Positions 36,515 through 50,300 of a stretch of DNA of 64,000 nt are shown in pieces. Each line of letters starts with the position of its first letter. Position 1 is the stretch's first letter. The stretch is from NCBI GenBank assembly GCA_029948255.1, contig JALIZF010001907.1, forward strand, positions 371,001 to 435,000, read 5' to 3'. The position numbers were made by a program, and so were the translations under genes. The notes below the pieces were generated by a model. The model did not search any database. It was not told the origin of the DNA and worked only from the letters and a program-made list of their open reading frames with translations. This stretch comes from Telmatactis stephensoni. Taxonomy: Eukaryota; Cnidaria; Anthozoa; Actiniaria; Isophelliidae.

Positions 36515-39500
36515 ACATCATCATATGATCACAGAAAATATATCATACAAATATCGGCTAAGAGAAAACGTTATAAGCAATGTTAAATGGTTCTCACCTA
36601 AGTTCGACTCAATAATTTTGTTCTCAACCCTCATTTTATCTAATAATTGTCCCATTTCGTCCACTTTGTTTTGTCGAGAAGTTTTAGCCCTTGGTGACAC
36701 CTGAAAATAAAGAAATAAATCGCTATCAATTTGGAATACAATTAACTTTCCTCCAGGGAAAATCCACAAGAATAGTTTAGTTTATTTAACTTTTCATTCC
36801 TATTAAGACAGGGTCACCGCAACAGCTTTCGCCAATTACTGTGGGTCCTGTAGTGTAGTAGGACAGACGACACACACCGACAACTTCATGACCTACTCTC
36901 CCCGAATAGTGGTGTGGGTTCTTTAATATCCCCATATACAGGTTAAGGAAGGGATGGGAGGACTGGGCCTACGGTTTAAGTCCTATCCGAGAAAACGTGA
37001 AGGTCTAATCATTTGCAGATGTAATTACAAAGGCAGCACCTTCTCCTCAATTATTTTTAAAACCCTGAGTGTTGGTCCGGCCGGGAAATGCGAACCCCGA
37101 CCCTCCGCACTGAAGACCGGCGCTCAACCAACAGAGCCAACCAGGTGGTGGTTGGTTTACAGTCAGTAAACGAAACGAAAGGTAGGCCTCCCCTTACAGG
37201 ATAGGATATAGAGAAGCGTTTGAAGTGGAGAAAAGGAACGAGATTTCTAGAGCAATCAACTGACCTTAGTTTTGGATGTTTCCTTATAAACTCCATGAGA
37301 TTCGGTAAACACCAGAGGGTGTTGTAGCATGTACTGTAGTGATCGTACACTACCTTGGATGTCCTTAGGTATTGCTAAATCAGGATCGTATTCGTTTACA
37401 TCAAGAAGGTCTTCGTAACCTTTGTATTTAGTTTCTACACTAAATGGTCGGACAGGGTGTTGGTGTTTGGACTTCCTGGACTGTCGTTTGGTGGGTGGTA
37501 CAAGGTCTGTGGTGTCGGGGGTATTTTTGGCTTCAAGTTCGTCAACCTTTGAAAAGGATAAGATCGATTAAGAATAAATGGAAGATAACTGGCTTTAGGC
37601 TAGTTGTTGGTTCTTATAGGTTTAGGGGATTATATAAAAAAGTGCAGTCATTTTATTACTTTGATTTGACTCAGTTAACTTGTGCTCCTTATCATTGGCT
37701 GAAATTTATAGGAAGCCATTTCAGTGTTTCCCGCCATGAGGGAATCCATCCATTGTTTTTCGAATAGTTAGGAAACCATTAAAATGTTTCCCGCCAAAAT
37801 CTAATGGTATTCAATCATTACTCACAAAGAGAGGAAATTCCTCCTGTCCTATTACAATTGTTTCAAAATGTGACTTGCAAAATCCAACTGCAGTCAGACC
37901 TCCGCTAACGTCTACCTCACTACGAACGGTCCGGCATTTAATCTGTCCCGAAGGGCAGCCATTGTTAAGAGTCTCAACTATCTGTATCAACATTACCTGT
38001 GTTAAAAAGAAGCCTTCATCCGTTTCCTTAGGTCCTGTCTGTTGATGTTCTCGAGTATTACTCGTATCAATATTCGAAGTGGTCTCTCCTGTCGTCCTGA
38101 CTTCCTCTCCTACACTCTTCTGTGGACTTCGACGTGGGGTTGGCGATTCAGGAGGGACACTTCGGGATCGACTGTGTTTTTTAGAATGGCGTCCTGTCCT
38201 GGAAGGCGCGGTTGCTGGTTGCCTAGGTGACATAGTGTGTTCTGTCGGTTGATTTCAGCTCACCAGACGGCGCGGAAATTGGAGGGAGTGGTCTTGAGTG
38301 TGGTCCGACGTAGGAGATAGGTAATGGTTTGGATGGACTTTCTAACATTAGGAAATCACGTTTTCTTGGTACAGGAGGAAGCGCGTCTTTTACCTATACA
38401 GAAATTAAATAGTTTAAATAGTAGTGACTGGTATTGAGTGTAATCGTAATCACTACCCCACCCTCCACAAAACACTTATGGCCGACTCATGATCGACAAT
38501 GACCGATAAAAGCATCACGAGAATTGAATACCAATCGCCTAATATTGGTTGCTTTTTAAAGGACCTTAGCATAGCAGCTTGTTGACCAACTGTGAAAACG
38601 GCACGGTCAAGGACAGCATGGTTACAGCTAGCCTGCGTAGCTGGTGATTTAAGGGATTGGGGAAGGGGAGAGGAGGGAGGGGGTCGAAAGGGGAAGAGAA
38701 ACCGCCTTCCCGAAGACTGTGTTTTTGAAGGTGTTCCCGTCCGCTAGAGGACAGGGAATCTGATTGGCTGAGAATAGAGACGCGCGCACGATCAAAAACG
38801 TACGCGTGACATTCGTGTTCAGTTGACAAAAACGTCTTCATGCTTAAGCTCCCGTGTGAGGAAAACGCATCGCGAGACAACGCTAAAACGACTAGTACAC
38901 CACAACGATAACTATATTCATACCTTTCGGTATCCAGCGAACGTTGAAAGGTTTACACGTGGTTTGGGTCGTTTAGTAGGTTTCTGTCTAAATATTCTGA
39001 CTCCTTTCATTTTGCCCAGCTGTAGCGATAAGACAGGAGGGTCGCCTTTGAATGCAGTAGTCAAGGGATTACCCCAGATAACCAATTCTTTCATCTTTGG
39101 CCATCCCATGACAGCCAGTAGTCCTTCTTCTTCGTACACCATATTGTTTGCAAGGTTGAGGATGAAGTAAGGCAGGGAATGGCTTGGGAGGGTTGTACCT
39201 CTCTCCTAATGAATCAGAAATTATTATAATTGATAGTAGCGTTGGTAATAGTAAAGTAATGATAATGATGATGAATGTACAATGGTGATGATGATAATGA
39301 TGAATAATGAAGCCTGATGGAACAGTTTTCGTATGAGTGTGAAACGCACCGCGCCGTACCGTGACTGTGTCAGTGCTGTGTTGTCAATAAAAACATTCGA
39401 AATCCGTGCCGCGACCGTGCGGTGCCGTATCATTTACAAAAACATTCGAAATTCCTGCCGTGCCGTTTTCAGTCATACGATATCTACTAGACTACTGAGT

Positions 39501-40388
39501 TGGATGCAATGAATAAAATTAACATATAGATTCTATTTTTTGTGCGTCTGTACTCTAATATATGCACCGATGACGTCAAATTGTCGTGAAAAAACAAGTA
39601 CGCCACGAGACGACGTCGAGTGGCGTGACTGTTGTTCTCATCACATTTTGACGTCTGGAAAATGGAATCTATTCGTCTCGTGGCGTGACTGTTGTTCTCA
39701 CCACATTTTGACGTCATCTGTGCATCGATTAGAGTACAGACGCACGGAAAAATGGAATCTATCTGTTTTATATAATACTTATTTTACAATATATTTATCG
39801 AAACATTTCAACCAATCAGAGCGCGCGTAAGATTCAATGAATGACTGACGTCATCTATGTTCGTGTATTGTAATAACACACGGTTCTCGACCAATCAGGC
39901 CGCGCATAATATATCAATTATTATAAACCATATTATATCATACCTAAAAGAGACGCGTCTTCTGTTATAGTGCTTGCACGATGCCGCAACTTCATTCCAT
40001 TATCCTCTATATCATCGTTATCTTCTCCAGGAAGTGTCTTACTAAGTATTTCATCCACTTCGTCCATTATCAACTCTTCCTTGTCCTCTTCAGCTGCCTC
40101 CTTCCCTCTGTCTTCTTCCTTGTTCTCTTCAAGTGGCTGGGTAGTTTGAGGTGGCGTGTTTTCTTGGGCTTTGTCTTGCTCGGTGAAATCGTCCTTTTTG
40201 TCGAATTCTTCCGCCGAGAAGACGTAGGTGAGGAATAGAAGCGATTTCATTATTTTCTAGATTTAGATACTTCAATCTGAAGATTACAATTACAATTAAT
40301 TACAATTAATTAATCAATTAATTAATTACAATTACAGTAGTAAGATTTTATGGATGACAACGATTATGATGATGATGATCATGACGAC

Positions 40389-40419
<31 letters not shown>

Positions 40420-43400
40420 TGAATAAAAGTTGAAGAGTTTTAATACAATATTAAAGTGATCTTTTTGTCTTCCCTGATTGTTTGAGACTGAGGATTCAAC
40501 TTACTTTCTAAGTCCAGCAAGGCTGGAGAATGTCGACACATCTGTGAGCTCATTGTTGTCCAAATAAAGATTTTCTAGGCAAGTAAAGCGGACCTTGCGA
40601 TCTTCAGATTCCACAGTTCCAGACCTGTGAAACAGATCATCAAGTTACTCAATCTTATTTGTTATATTGTCTTTTCTGATTTGTTTTTTATTCATCTGTA
40701 TTTGCTTATACTTTCATTTCTATTTCGTTTTCCATTTTTTTCAACTGATTCCATGATTAATCATAGATTTTGCTTCTTTTCGGTGGGTTGCTTGACTATA
40801 GAGAAAATGTCAGCGAACACCACAGGTAGCCCAAAGAGGAAAAAGATAAGTCTACATCCTTTCTCTTTCATTTACTTATTCACCCAGTGTCACTAATATT
40901 GTACATATTTTTATTCAGAATTATTCCATTTCTTTCAATCCAATACTTACATAGTTACTCCAGTTATTGCACGGTATGTTCTAGCCATCTCTAATGGTAA
41001 TCTTTTCAGTTCATTCCCTAAAAATAATTGCTCACATTATAAAGGTAGAACATAACTCAATAAAATGACCTAATATACCAACAGTGTGCTTCGCCTGCCA
41101 CATATAAGTGTACAAAGGAATTAGAATGAGGAATTTTTTGTCTTGATAATTTCCTTTGAATGTGGCAACTACCGTAGTGAAGTACATGTATCTCAGAAGT
41201 CAGCTATTGAAGAGGTCCAATGCAAAAACAGATAAGTGATGATTGATCAAATTCTAAGTTCTCTTTGAAAATCTTTTAATTCCAAAGGAGAATTGGGAGT
41301 TTGATCAAAGGTCACTTACTTTGTTTTGCATGGATGTCCAGGGGCATGTCATGGAGGGGGGAGGGGGGAAGGTTTAGGATTAGGGTTGGGGGGCACATGG
41401 CACATAATTGCACCTCCATGAAGATCATTTTTTTGGATGAAAGGGTTTGGGAGGATGGGAAAGGTGGGTACATTGCACCCCCTCCCCCCCCCCCCCCCCT
41501 TAAGATCATTTTTGGATGAAAGGTTTGGAGGGTGGGTACATGGCACCCCCTAGGATTAAGGTTGGGGGGGCACCCCCTTGAAATATCACTCATGGATAAA
41601 GTTGTACAGTGAATGTGATTTATACTCAAAGTCTACTCACCAGTGAGATGCAGTGTTTTCAGACAAGGTACCACCCCAATAGCAAGAATATCATCAGATG
41701 TTAGTCTGTTGTATGACAAGTCAAGTTTTTGCAGGTAAGGGAAATCAAGGGGTTCCACTTTGATGCTTCCTGATAGCTGATTTAGGGGTAATTCGAGCTC
41801 TCGTAAAGACATGAAGTTTCTGAAAGCATCTAAAATGGAATTGATGGTTATTGAGGTTACCAAAATCAATATAATAGTGTATTGCAGTAGCATAAGGCTT
41901 GGTGAAAGAATATGAGCATGCAAACTTATGTTGCTGGACCATACACCTGCATTGCTTGATTCACACAAGCAATTCAAGGATAAGGGCAAGCAATATACCC
42001 ACACTCTATATTGTATTTATCACCTCATCTATCATTATCATATCATTATTTTATCACTGACACTTTTGTTGAACTCATTGGTGTCGGTGTCTGCTTTTAA
42101 GAAGTTTTACTGTATTAGATATTATTTCCCTTATTATTTTGGTATTTAGATACTTACTGAATGGCAATACGTTGTCACCTGCATCTACATGAACTACATT
42201 ATCAAACAGAACAAAATCATCTTCTGAAACCTACGAAATAAAGTTGTGTTAATCAAAAGAGTAAATTAATTCCATAAGTCATAGTTTGCACTCTTTTGTG
42301 CTGGTAAGTTGCTCAGCTAGTGACAGTGACCACCATAGGAAGCCTAACTGAGGAGCAAACACACTGACTTATGGCATAAGTCTAAACAAAAGAGCAATAA
42401 GAAGACAAAATAAAATCTACATCATGAATAAATAATACTTACACTGTAGAGCTCATTTCCACTAATATTGATAGAACACAAATCTGCTGGGTCTTCAATA
42501 AAGAATTTCTTCATCTAATATTTTAAAGGAAATATATATTCAGCTGAAATCTAGAAAGTGTTTAATCTACTTCTTCGAGGTACACAGGGAGACAAGAATG
42601 CAAGTCATTTTGGCTTACTTATTTCAAATATATGCCATTGGCAAGCTATCAATGTCTATTTTTAGTTTTACTGAGTCTCTTGTAAAAATACCAGACTAGT
42701 TGACCTAGAGCTGATCAAACTGCCAATTCTCTTTTTGGATTAACCTTTGAAGAGAATATAGAATTTGATCAGTCATGGCTTACTGTGTTTTTGCAAGGAC
42801 CCCCTTCAATTTAAGGTGAATTCTCATGATTGTGCATTTAATGAGTTACATAATTATATAGATGTAAATAAATAAATGTACATTTGTACAAAGTATATCC
42901 ATTACTTTAAACCAAATCTAAAATCCATGAAAGCTTGTAATATGGAAGCAACTTTAACTGTCTTTGAAACAAATAATCCTAGGTCCAAACAAATGGGGAT
43001 TGCTCATTCCAGACATTTTGAATATACAAACAAAATCAACATATACCACTTATATAGTTGTCAACAATCTGAATTCAAAGTACTGTTAGGGCTTTCAGTA
43101 TGGTAAAACTGACCTACTATATAGTCTCTTTCCAATACAATAATAATTAATAATTAATTATAATTTAATAATTATTATGGATATTCTTTGGGATCAGAGC
43201 TGATACCAGCTATTGGTGTCTGGGTCTGAACCCTAGAGAACATCAATAATACTCTGACTATATAGACTTTATCTAGTTTCCTGATATAATTATCTAATTT
43301 ACTAATATATTTCAATGTAAATATACCAAAATACAACATACCAAGTAAAAACCATCAAGCTTTTTTGACTTCTCTTCAGTGTGTTCAGGAGTCTGGCATT

Positions 43401-43851
43401 TCTTTTCCAAGATTTCTTTCGACACTTGTTGCACAACTGGCTCATTACTGAGTACTGCTTTGAACCGTCGACGTTGCTCTGCTCTGTATGCCACAAGCCA
43501 TGCCCCCCCTGAAAAAATCAGATATAGTTTTATGTACAGTTTTGCAAAAGCAAAGTCACTGGTTTTGTACTCACACATAGTTCATATAAGCTTATCATCA
43601 TGAATGTGTTTTGAATTTTTGTCTCCCAAAAGCTTAAAATCAAGCGCCACGATTCCCATAGCGACAAATTAAGGAATTCAATCTGGGAGTCATTGCCCAA
43701 TTTACATGACATTGAAGTTATCAACATACTACAGTCCACTAATATCAACGAACATACCTTCGTCAATCTTTCTGTAATTTGCTAAACTTCGAACTGGAAA
43801 ACACTGACTTGAAAATCCTGTTGGAAATTGTGATTCCTGCCCCGATATCAT
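35761..43851 (-). CDS. XRRA1: X-ray radiation resistance-associated protein 1 (leucine-rich repeats)
   Basis: XRRA1 is a leucine-rich-repeat protein linked to the response to X-rays in human cells; its biochemical role is not settled. The fourteen exons in coding order are 43758-43851, 43342-43508, 42443-42514, 42158-42230, 41641-41829, 40951-41017, 40505-40624, 39944-40276, 38934-39205, 37826-38393, 37265-37546, 36598-36700, 36311-36387 and 35761-35952. The N-terminal CFPVRSL resembles human XRRA1. Leucine-rich repeats follow (SLRELELPLNQL, LQKLDLSYNRL, LENLYLDNNELTD, LKYLNLENNEI), then an acidic Glu-rich segment, a basic/proline-rich segment and a C-terminal coiled-coil-like end. Two exons need one base dropped to stay in frame, near 40217 and near 38226. 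With both dropped the model is about 868 residues. At the second site a 49-nt intron (38215-38263) is an alternative. Confidence 0.8.
36001..36148. repeat. GGAA/GGGA tetranucleotide microsatellite in an XRRA1 intron
   Basis: GGAA units at 36003-36025 are followed, after a mixed purine stretch, by a long run of GGGA units (about 36085-36146). Confidence 0.9.
36487..36521. repeat. (ATC)n trinucleotide repeat
   Basis: A run of about ten CAT/ATC units in an XRRA1 intron. Similar GAT/ATG runs occur at about 40360-40420, 60008-60050 and 61025-61070. Confidence 0.85.
39530..39925. repeat. Complex repeat with palindromic TGACGTCA sites in an XRRA1 intron
   Basis: TGTGCGTCTGTACTCTAATA is mirrored about 190 bp later by TTAGAGTACAGACGCACGG. 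Between them GTGGCGTGACTGTTGTTCTC is present twice. GACGTCA-type sites occur in both arms. The following CCAATCAGAGCGCGCG and CGACCAATCAGGCCGCGC are related to the repeat at 57650-57945. Confidence 0.6.
41340..41580. repeat. G/C-rich imperfect duplication in an XRRA1 intron
   Basis: AAGATCATTTTTTTGGATGA and GGGTACATTGCACCCCCT recur about 70 bp apart around a run of about fifteen C residues, flanked by GGATTAGGGTTGGGGGG and GGATTAAGGTTGGGGGG. Confidence 0.6.
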
Positions 43852-44306
43852 ATTTTTTGATACAAATAAATAGTTTGTGATATTAGAATTCCAGTGATCT
43901 ACGAATTATATAATATGTAATCCTGTAGATTGAATTTTTCTCGCTTAAAATTAGTGCATTATTTCATCGTCGTCTTGGGAGCCGCCATTTTGTGAAAACT
44001 CCTGAGTTACTATGACAACTTGTAAAAGGAAGACAAACTTTTACTAACTAGGGGAGGGGGTAAATGTTAAGTTGCTAGTGGGGAGGGGATAGAATTTTTA
44101 ATATTTTTGTATTTATTTGACCTCAACTGAACAAATTTTGGTATTGGCTCTCCTACAAACTTTTGTATACTTTAACGAGTCTACAATCTTATTTTCAAGA
44201 ATTTTTGTGCGCAAAAACTGGGTTAAAGTGCAAAAGAACAGTTTTTCTACCCCTCCCCCCACATATATCCCTACGTGGTTACATGGCATTGGCTTGAAAA
44301 TCCAAT
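43852..44306. promoter_or_regulatory. Shared upstream region of XRRA1 and UGGT
   Basis: The two start codons lie head to head with 455 bp between them. A promoter serving both genes is inferred from the distance. No TATA box or other element can be claimed. Confidence 0.45.
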
Positions 44307-47300
44307 ATGGCGGTTCGAAAGGAAGACTTTTACACGGTAAGTAATCTCTATACTGTACTCTTTAGCGATCGACGTATGCAGGGAGGAAGGAAGTATATGA
44401 ATTGTCATTGTCCTTTGTTATCTCAGTGAATGTGTATTTCCACAACAGCTTACTTGGGTCCAAAAAGAGAAAACGAAATTTGCCGGCTTTGAGTTGAAAG
44501 AAGCTGATCAGTAGAGATACATTGTTTCTCGTAATCCTGATCGAATCACTGACATTGATCGTACCATCTTTTACTTTGTAAAGGCTCAATCTTTTCGTCC
44601 TTTCCGGTTTGTCGAGAAATAAGTTGTGTTTGACTATTACAAAGCCACCCGGCTTAATTTTGCTGTGAATATTTTGATTGACATATGTAATATTTGCTAA
44701 AGATATAAATCTTATCAACTTTTACTGACATCTAAGAAATGGTTTTGAATCACCTAGTTATTAAATTCAACTATAAAAACCTTAACCGTTTATATGACCC
44801 AGTTTTCACATTTGCACCATTCATCCTATCACATCAGAGGATGACCCAGGAAATTATCTTCAGGAGGGGGTGCACCATCATATCAACTGGAAACTGCTGA
44901 GAGGATATTTTGAAAAAATATTGAGAAAAAAGGACTCAAAGTCATCTCAGGAGGGGGTGCACACCCCCCCTGCACCCTTCCCCTAAATCAGCTCCAGCAC
45001 ATTTTCAACTGTTGACCCCTTGCTCATTTGATCCAGCCCCTCCCCACATGTTCAAATGCATTCTCCCTTCCTTAAATGACCCATATTTGGGCCATCTCTC
45101 CTGGATCATCACTAAAATATATTGAACCTGGGGAAGGGGGTGAGGGTTGGGTGGGGGGGACCCGGGGGAAGGGGTTGGGGGGGTGGGGTGGGGGGTGAGG
45201 GTGAAGGTATCTATGGCACCACAGCTCACACTGGAAATAAGCAAAGATTCAGCCCCAATATCAGAAAAAAAACCACCTGTTTATGAATCTTGGGTAAAGA
45301 AGGAAGTGTATTTGGAGGGCATTAGTGCTTTTCTTACCATCACAAAATTAAGTTTGTTTACTCCCAAACTGGTTTTGCCATTTACATGAGCCTAAAAACA
45401 TATTATTGCCAGTCCTGTTGCACCACTGCAAAATAATTAGGAGTACTTCACTATGTGAAGGAAGATGGAGAAGAGCATTAAATAAAGTATATTAAAGAAA
45501 TAACAACTAATGGCCAAACTCTTGGATGGCTGAAAAGTGGCTGAAAACTACCTGGCTATGGAGTTTAGACATCAATACAAGGCATAAAGCATTTGTATCC
45601 TTCACCCTTTTTTGGAAAGATAGGAACAAATAAAGAACTTCCTGCAAAAATAGCATAAGTGAGTTGTGATCAAAAGTCAACTTCTCCTATATTAATAGAG
45701 AAATCAGAGAGAGAATTTACTATTTGATCACAGTTCACTTATGTTGTTTGTGCACTGATGTCTTCAAATGTTATGAAATCAGAAAACAAGTGGAATCCAA
45801 ACTTTGGTAATGGCCTTCACCTCGCTACATTAATTGGCAAGCATTTTCCTCCATTGATATGATTCATACATAAAATATTCTGAATCGAAAATTTGTCCAT
45901 CCTTTAGAACACCCAATGTGAAGAAGAGATTATTGCCTTGATTAATGCAAATTCAGTATTGTGACTTTCAAATGAATATGTTTTACAAATTTACATTTAA
46001 CAGAGTTAATTAGTTTTTTTTTCTTGAGATGAAATGAATATCCCATTCCTTTTTTATTAGCACTTTTGAACAAGTTTGTTAGTTAATCTCCAAAGTTTAA
46101 TTAAAAAGTTTTCCTTTTACCACCTTGGTTTGCAGGTGTTAAACATAGGGTTGTCAAATCTGGTATATACATCACGGTTTTTGAAAAAAAATTAAGAATT
46201 ACCCTTGGGAAACTTTTGATGCAATATTGAAATATAAAGGCACAGTATATCAGATTTTCTTTCTTTTTTTCTTTCTTTCTTTTCTTTCTTTTCTTCTTTT
46301 TCGTAGACCTCAAAAAATGAAATAAAAATTTCTTGTAAAGGAAATTGTCTACTATTGTACAGTCGTTAGTCCCTTTACTGGTTTGTTATATTAAATTTTA
46401 TGATATTTTCTCGCAGTTGTTATAACTCGTATTTTTGTCATTTCTCACTTTTTGATAAGTTATCTATAAAATCTGTCTTTTAAACTGTTCCTATGTCAAT
46501 ATTTGCGTAATTGTTTTGACGTTTTTGGAATTAAAATCGACCAAGGCCAAAGTATTTATGTTGCAATACGCTCTAAGTTAAAATAAAAGCTAAGAGCAAA
46601 ATATTTTCTCCCTCTTTTGTTAGAAGAGAAAATTTAGAATGCCTGTCACTGCAGACCAAAAGAACATGACCTCGATGGAGCTTCTTTCTCGAGATAGTGC
46701 CACAATTATCGTAGAAAGCACCACAGCTATCTTTCTTACAGTTTTTTCACTTCTTGGGAACATCTTTGTCCTTGTAGCATCCTGCACTAACCAACAACTT
46801 CGGCGTTCATTTTACATTTATGTGGTTTCGTTAGCAATCAGTGACATCGCTATGGCTTTGTTAGTAATGACCTTTGCATGTAGAAGTTTTTTGGCGGGAA
46901 AATGGGAGCTTGGCTTCGTAGCTTGTCAGGTCCAAGGTTTCTTTACAGCTTGGTGTGGTTTTGAATCCGTTTTGCTCATGTGCCTGATTGCCATTAGTCG
47001 ATATATCAAGATGGTTCATTCAACGAAATACTCGCAAGTCTTCACTAACAAGTTTTTTCATTTGTCAAATCTTTGCTCGTGGTTGGCTTTGCTGTGTCCA
47101 TTGTCTGTTTGTTCCATTTACGTTGAATTTTCATTCAACCCTGGTCTTATTCTCTGCTCGCTTGATTTGGATAAAATCCCATTAATTCTAGTGTTCTGGG
47201 TATCATTTTATGGGACAAATTATACTGTGATCTTCTTCTGTTACTACAAGATATGGCGTTACGTAAAGAGCCACAATACCGCCATGACAAACTCGCAAGT

Positions 47301-50300
47301 CAACGCAGAAGAAGTAAAAACCATACGTATATTGTTTGCGGTGGTTTTGGCGTTTACGTTGTGCGTGAGTCCATTGTTTATTTGTGGTATTGTTGACGCA
47401 CTGTTTGGCTTATGTACGCTACCACGTAGAATTTACGTAACGGCTGTGATCTTGAACGGAATGAGTACGTGCGTAAATCCTGTTATTTATGGTTATATGA
47501 ATCAAACATACAGACAGGAATTCAAGAGAATTCTTTGTAAGGTGAATATTTGGCCTTTGGTAAAGTCTTATTTTCGCATAGGTAAAGTTTCCCCTTTTTG
47601 AAAAGAAGAAAAAAGATCGCATTCAGTATTGGCCGAGGGGCGTTTCTTTTTGACGTATTTGGACACTATTGACAGCAGTTCCGAAGGGCGGAAGAATCCA
47701 TTTGACACTCTGGTATCTGGAAAATCTGTAATCAGAAAATTAGTCGATCATTAAAGATCAAATGGGAATTTCACTCGCCCGGTGTCACATACGTGTTCGT
47801 TAGTTAGTCCCAGAGCTTGTTATAGATGCCCAACTAGGAGGGTGGAAAGATTTATATGTCGGGACAGTTTAGGATCATTTCTAGTTATCTCTTTCTATGA
47901 ACTGTAACCAGCCCCTAAGCATTCCCTAAGTAGTGCTTTTTAAGCGGATTTGTAAAATGAAGATTATATCAACGAATACGACGTCAGACACGAAATCACC
48001 TGGTCTTCAATGGAAGAAAATACATCGCCACTGAACTTGAAGACCGAAGAGTTTTATAATTTCAGTGGATACCAGTCAATAAACTTTCACACTGATTGTG
48101 TGTTGTGTCGATGGATGGTGATGAAAAAACAGTAGAAATATAGCTTGAACGACTTAAAAAAGTACTCTACTCCGATGAATGGCCCTTTTTATAAGGTCTT
48201 ACATATTTTTATTCATTCCTTATTGTATCTTAATACACCAACGCAGACCAAACAAGTAGAACTGAGAAAAGCTTACACGACATAAAAGGTACTTACTTCA
48301 CTCCGACAAAAGGCAAAGACTCGAAATGTCCTTAATGCAAGGACCCCTTTAATACGGTGTTACAGATTTGCATTCATTCCTTGTTGTATCTTTATACACA
48401 AACGCAGCCCGAACAATTAGACGAAAAGCTTGAACGATATAAAAAGGTACTTACTTTACACCCATGAAGGACCAAGGCTTGAGATGTCAGTGATGTACAT
48501 TTTAAGTACCCTTTTTATAGTCAATTGAAAAAACGTTGTCGGGTCTAAAAACACAGAACATAGAAGCTGAGACCGAAAAGGTGCGGCCTGGGATCGGTGA
48601 ATAATTATATTCTGATTTATTCATTTACGCTGCAACCGATAAAAATGCGAAGCCAAACGGCCCGCCAACAAAGGTCCTGCATACGCTTTCAGCATTTTGC
48701 ATCGAAGGCAAAGCGTAAATGTATAAATCAAAATATAATTATTCACATCCCATGCACCATTTCGGTCTCAGCTTCTATGTTCTATGTTTTTAGACCCGAC
48801 AACGTTTTTTCAATTGACTATATACAGTTACAGATTTTATTGTGTCTTTATACATCGACGTAACCCAAACGTTTTCACTCAGTAGTTTCCTTTATCTTTT
48901 AAGCCTAAACCCGCCACCCGTTGGGCTAATACGCGAAAGCCTGATAAAAGTTAAGGACATTTTTTATATGTTTTAGATCATTAAAGGAGCACTTGGATCA
49001 AAATCGATGAAAATTGAAAATGACTTGAAACTTAGCTTACTCTATCTATACGATCCCAATAATCACCATGAAGCAAAATTTTCTTCACATTCAAAAGAGA
49101 GGGATAGAAACTGTCAAATTATATAGTATTTAAATTGTGGGTAAATGACGTCATTTACTCAACCCTATTGTTCTTTTAGGCTTTAAACCAACATTTCTCT
49201 GTGATAATGAGCTTAAATTGTAGATTTTTGGCTGATAGTAGCTAGTTATTTAGCTAGTCATTTTCATATAGAAATAATCAGTTTCCAATTTTCACCGATT
49301 TTCATCCAAGTGGGCCTTTAAGCAATAGGCTATTACGGTACTTTAACTTTGCAAGTACCCATACAATATATACTCAACTGTTATATACTTTTTACATAAG
49401 TCAAGAAGCCTTTTTGTCAGACGGAAGTCAAATATTTCACAACTGAGATGTTTATCCGAGAAAATGGCGTCCATTTTACATACAAAGGTTGCCCCAAAAG
49501 CCAGTAAATCGTAAATTTTTCTCGAAAGTTACAAAGCACATGGAGGGAAAAAACAATCATTCGTGTTCTGGAGAGTCAAAGATAATGTTTCGTATCGATA
49601 AAGCTAGTGTTATTGTCGAAAATGCTGGAATAGAGTGGTTTTTTTTCATGTGCGTGGTAAACCGCGCCATTCATTCTTCTTGCTGTTTACAGAAACCCAA
49701 CTCTTCGCAAGTCTTTCTTAATCTACATTAATTTTTACAAAAATCGCATTTCGGTATTGACTGAGGGGCGTTTCTTTTTGACGTATGCGGACACTAATGG
49801 CACCAGTTCCGAAAAGCGGAAAAGTCCATTTATCACTCTGGTATCTGGAAAATGTGTAATCAGAAAATCAGTCGATCATTAAAAGATCAAATGAGAACCT
49901 CATTCGCCGGGATGTCAGATATATATGTTGGGTTGGAGATGGGATTTAAAATATTTCTGTTTTGGGGCAGTTTTACGAGCCAATTCGAGCTTCTTTCTTC
50001 GAAACTTTACTACGGTAAACTTTACAAATCCGCTTAAATGCAATACGAGGGACTGTTTACAGTTTATAGAAAAAGAGAGGGAACTACCCTCTCTTCCCTC
50101 GTATTGCATTTAAGCGGATTTGTAATGTTCACCGTAGTTTACTAAACAGCAAGAAGAATAATGGCGTTACCAAGCACATGAAAAAAACACGGCTCTATTC
50201 CAGCATTTTCGACAATAACACTAGCTTTATCGATACGAAACATTATCTTTGACTCTCCAGAACACGAACGATTGTTTTTCCCCTCCATGTAACTTTCGAG

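Noticed and set aside
37888..37996. Possible intron within XRRA1 exon 37826-38393 (CAG/GTAATG donor, CTGCAG acceptor)
   Set aside because: Removing its 109 nt shifts the frame to an early stop, while the unspliced frame stays open to EFPLF.
41380..41580. GGATTAGGGTT considered as telomere-like sequence
   Set aside because: TTAGGG is not repeated in tandem; it is part of a local G-rich duplication.
44362..44718. 118-codon minus-strand frame just inside UGGT intron 1
   Set aside because: Not recognisable, no splice partners, and no support beyond length.
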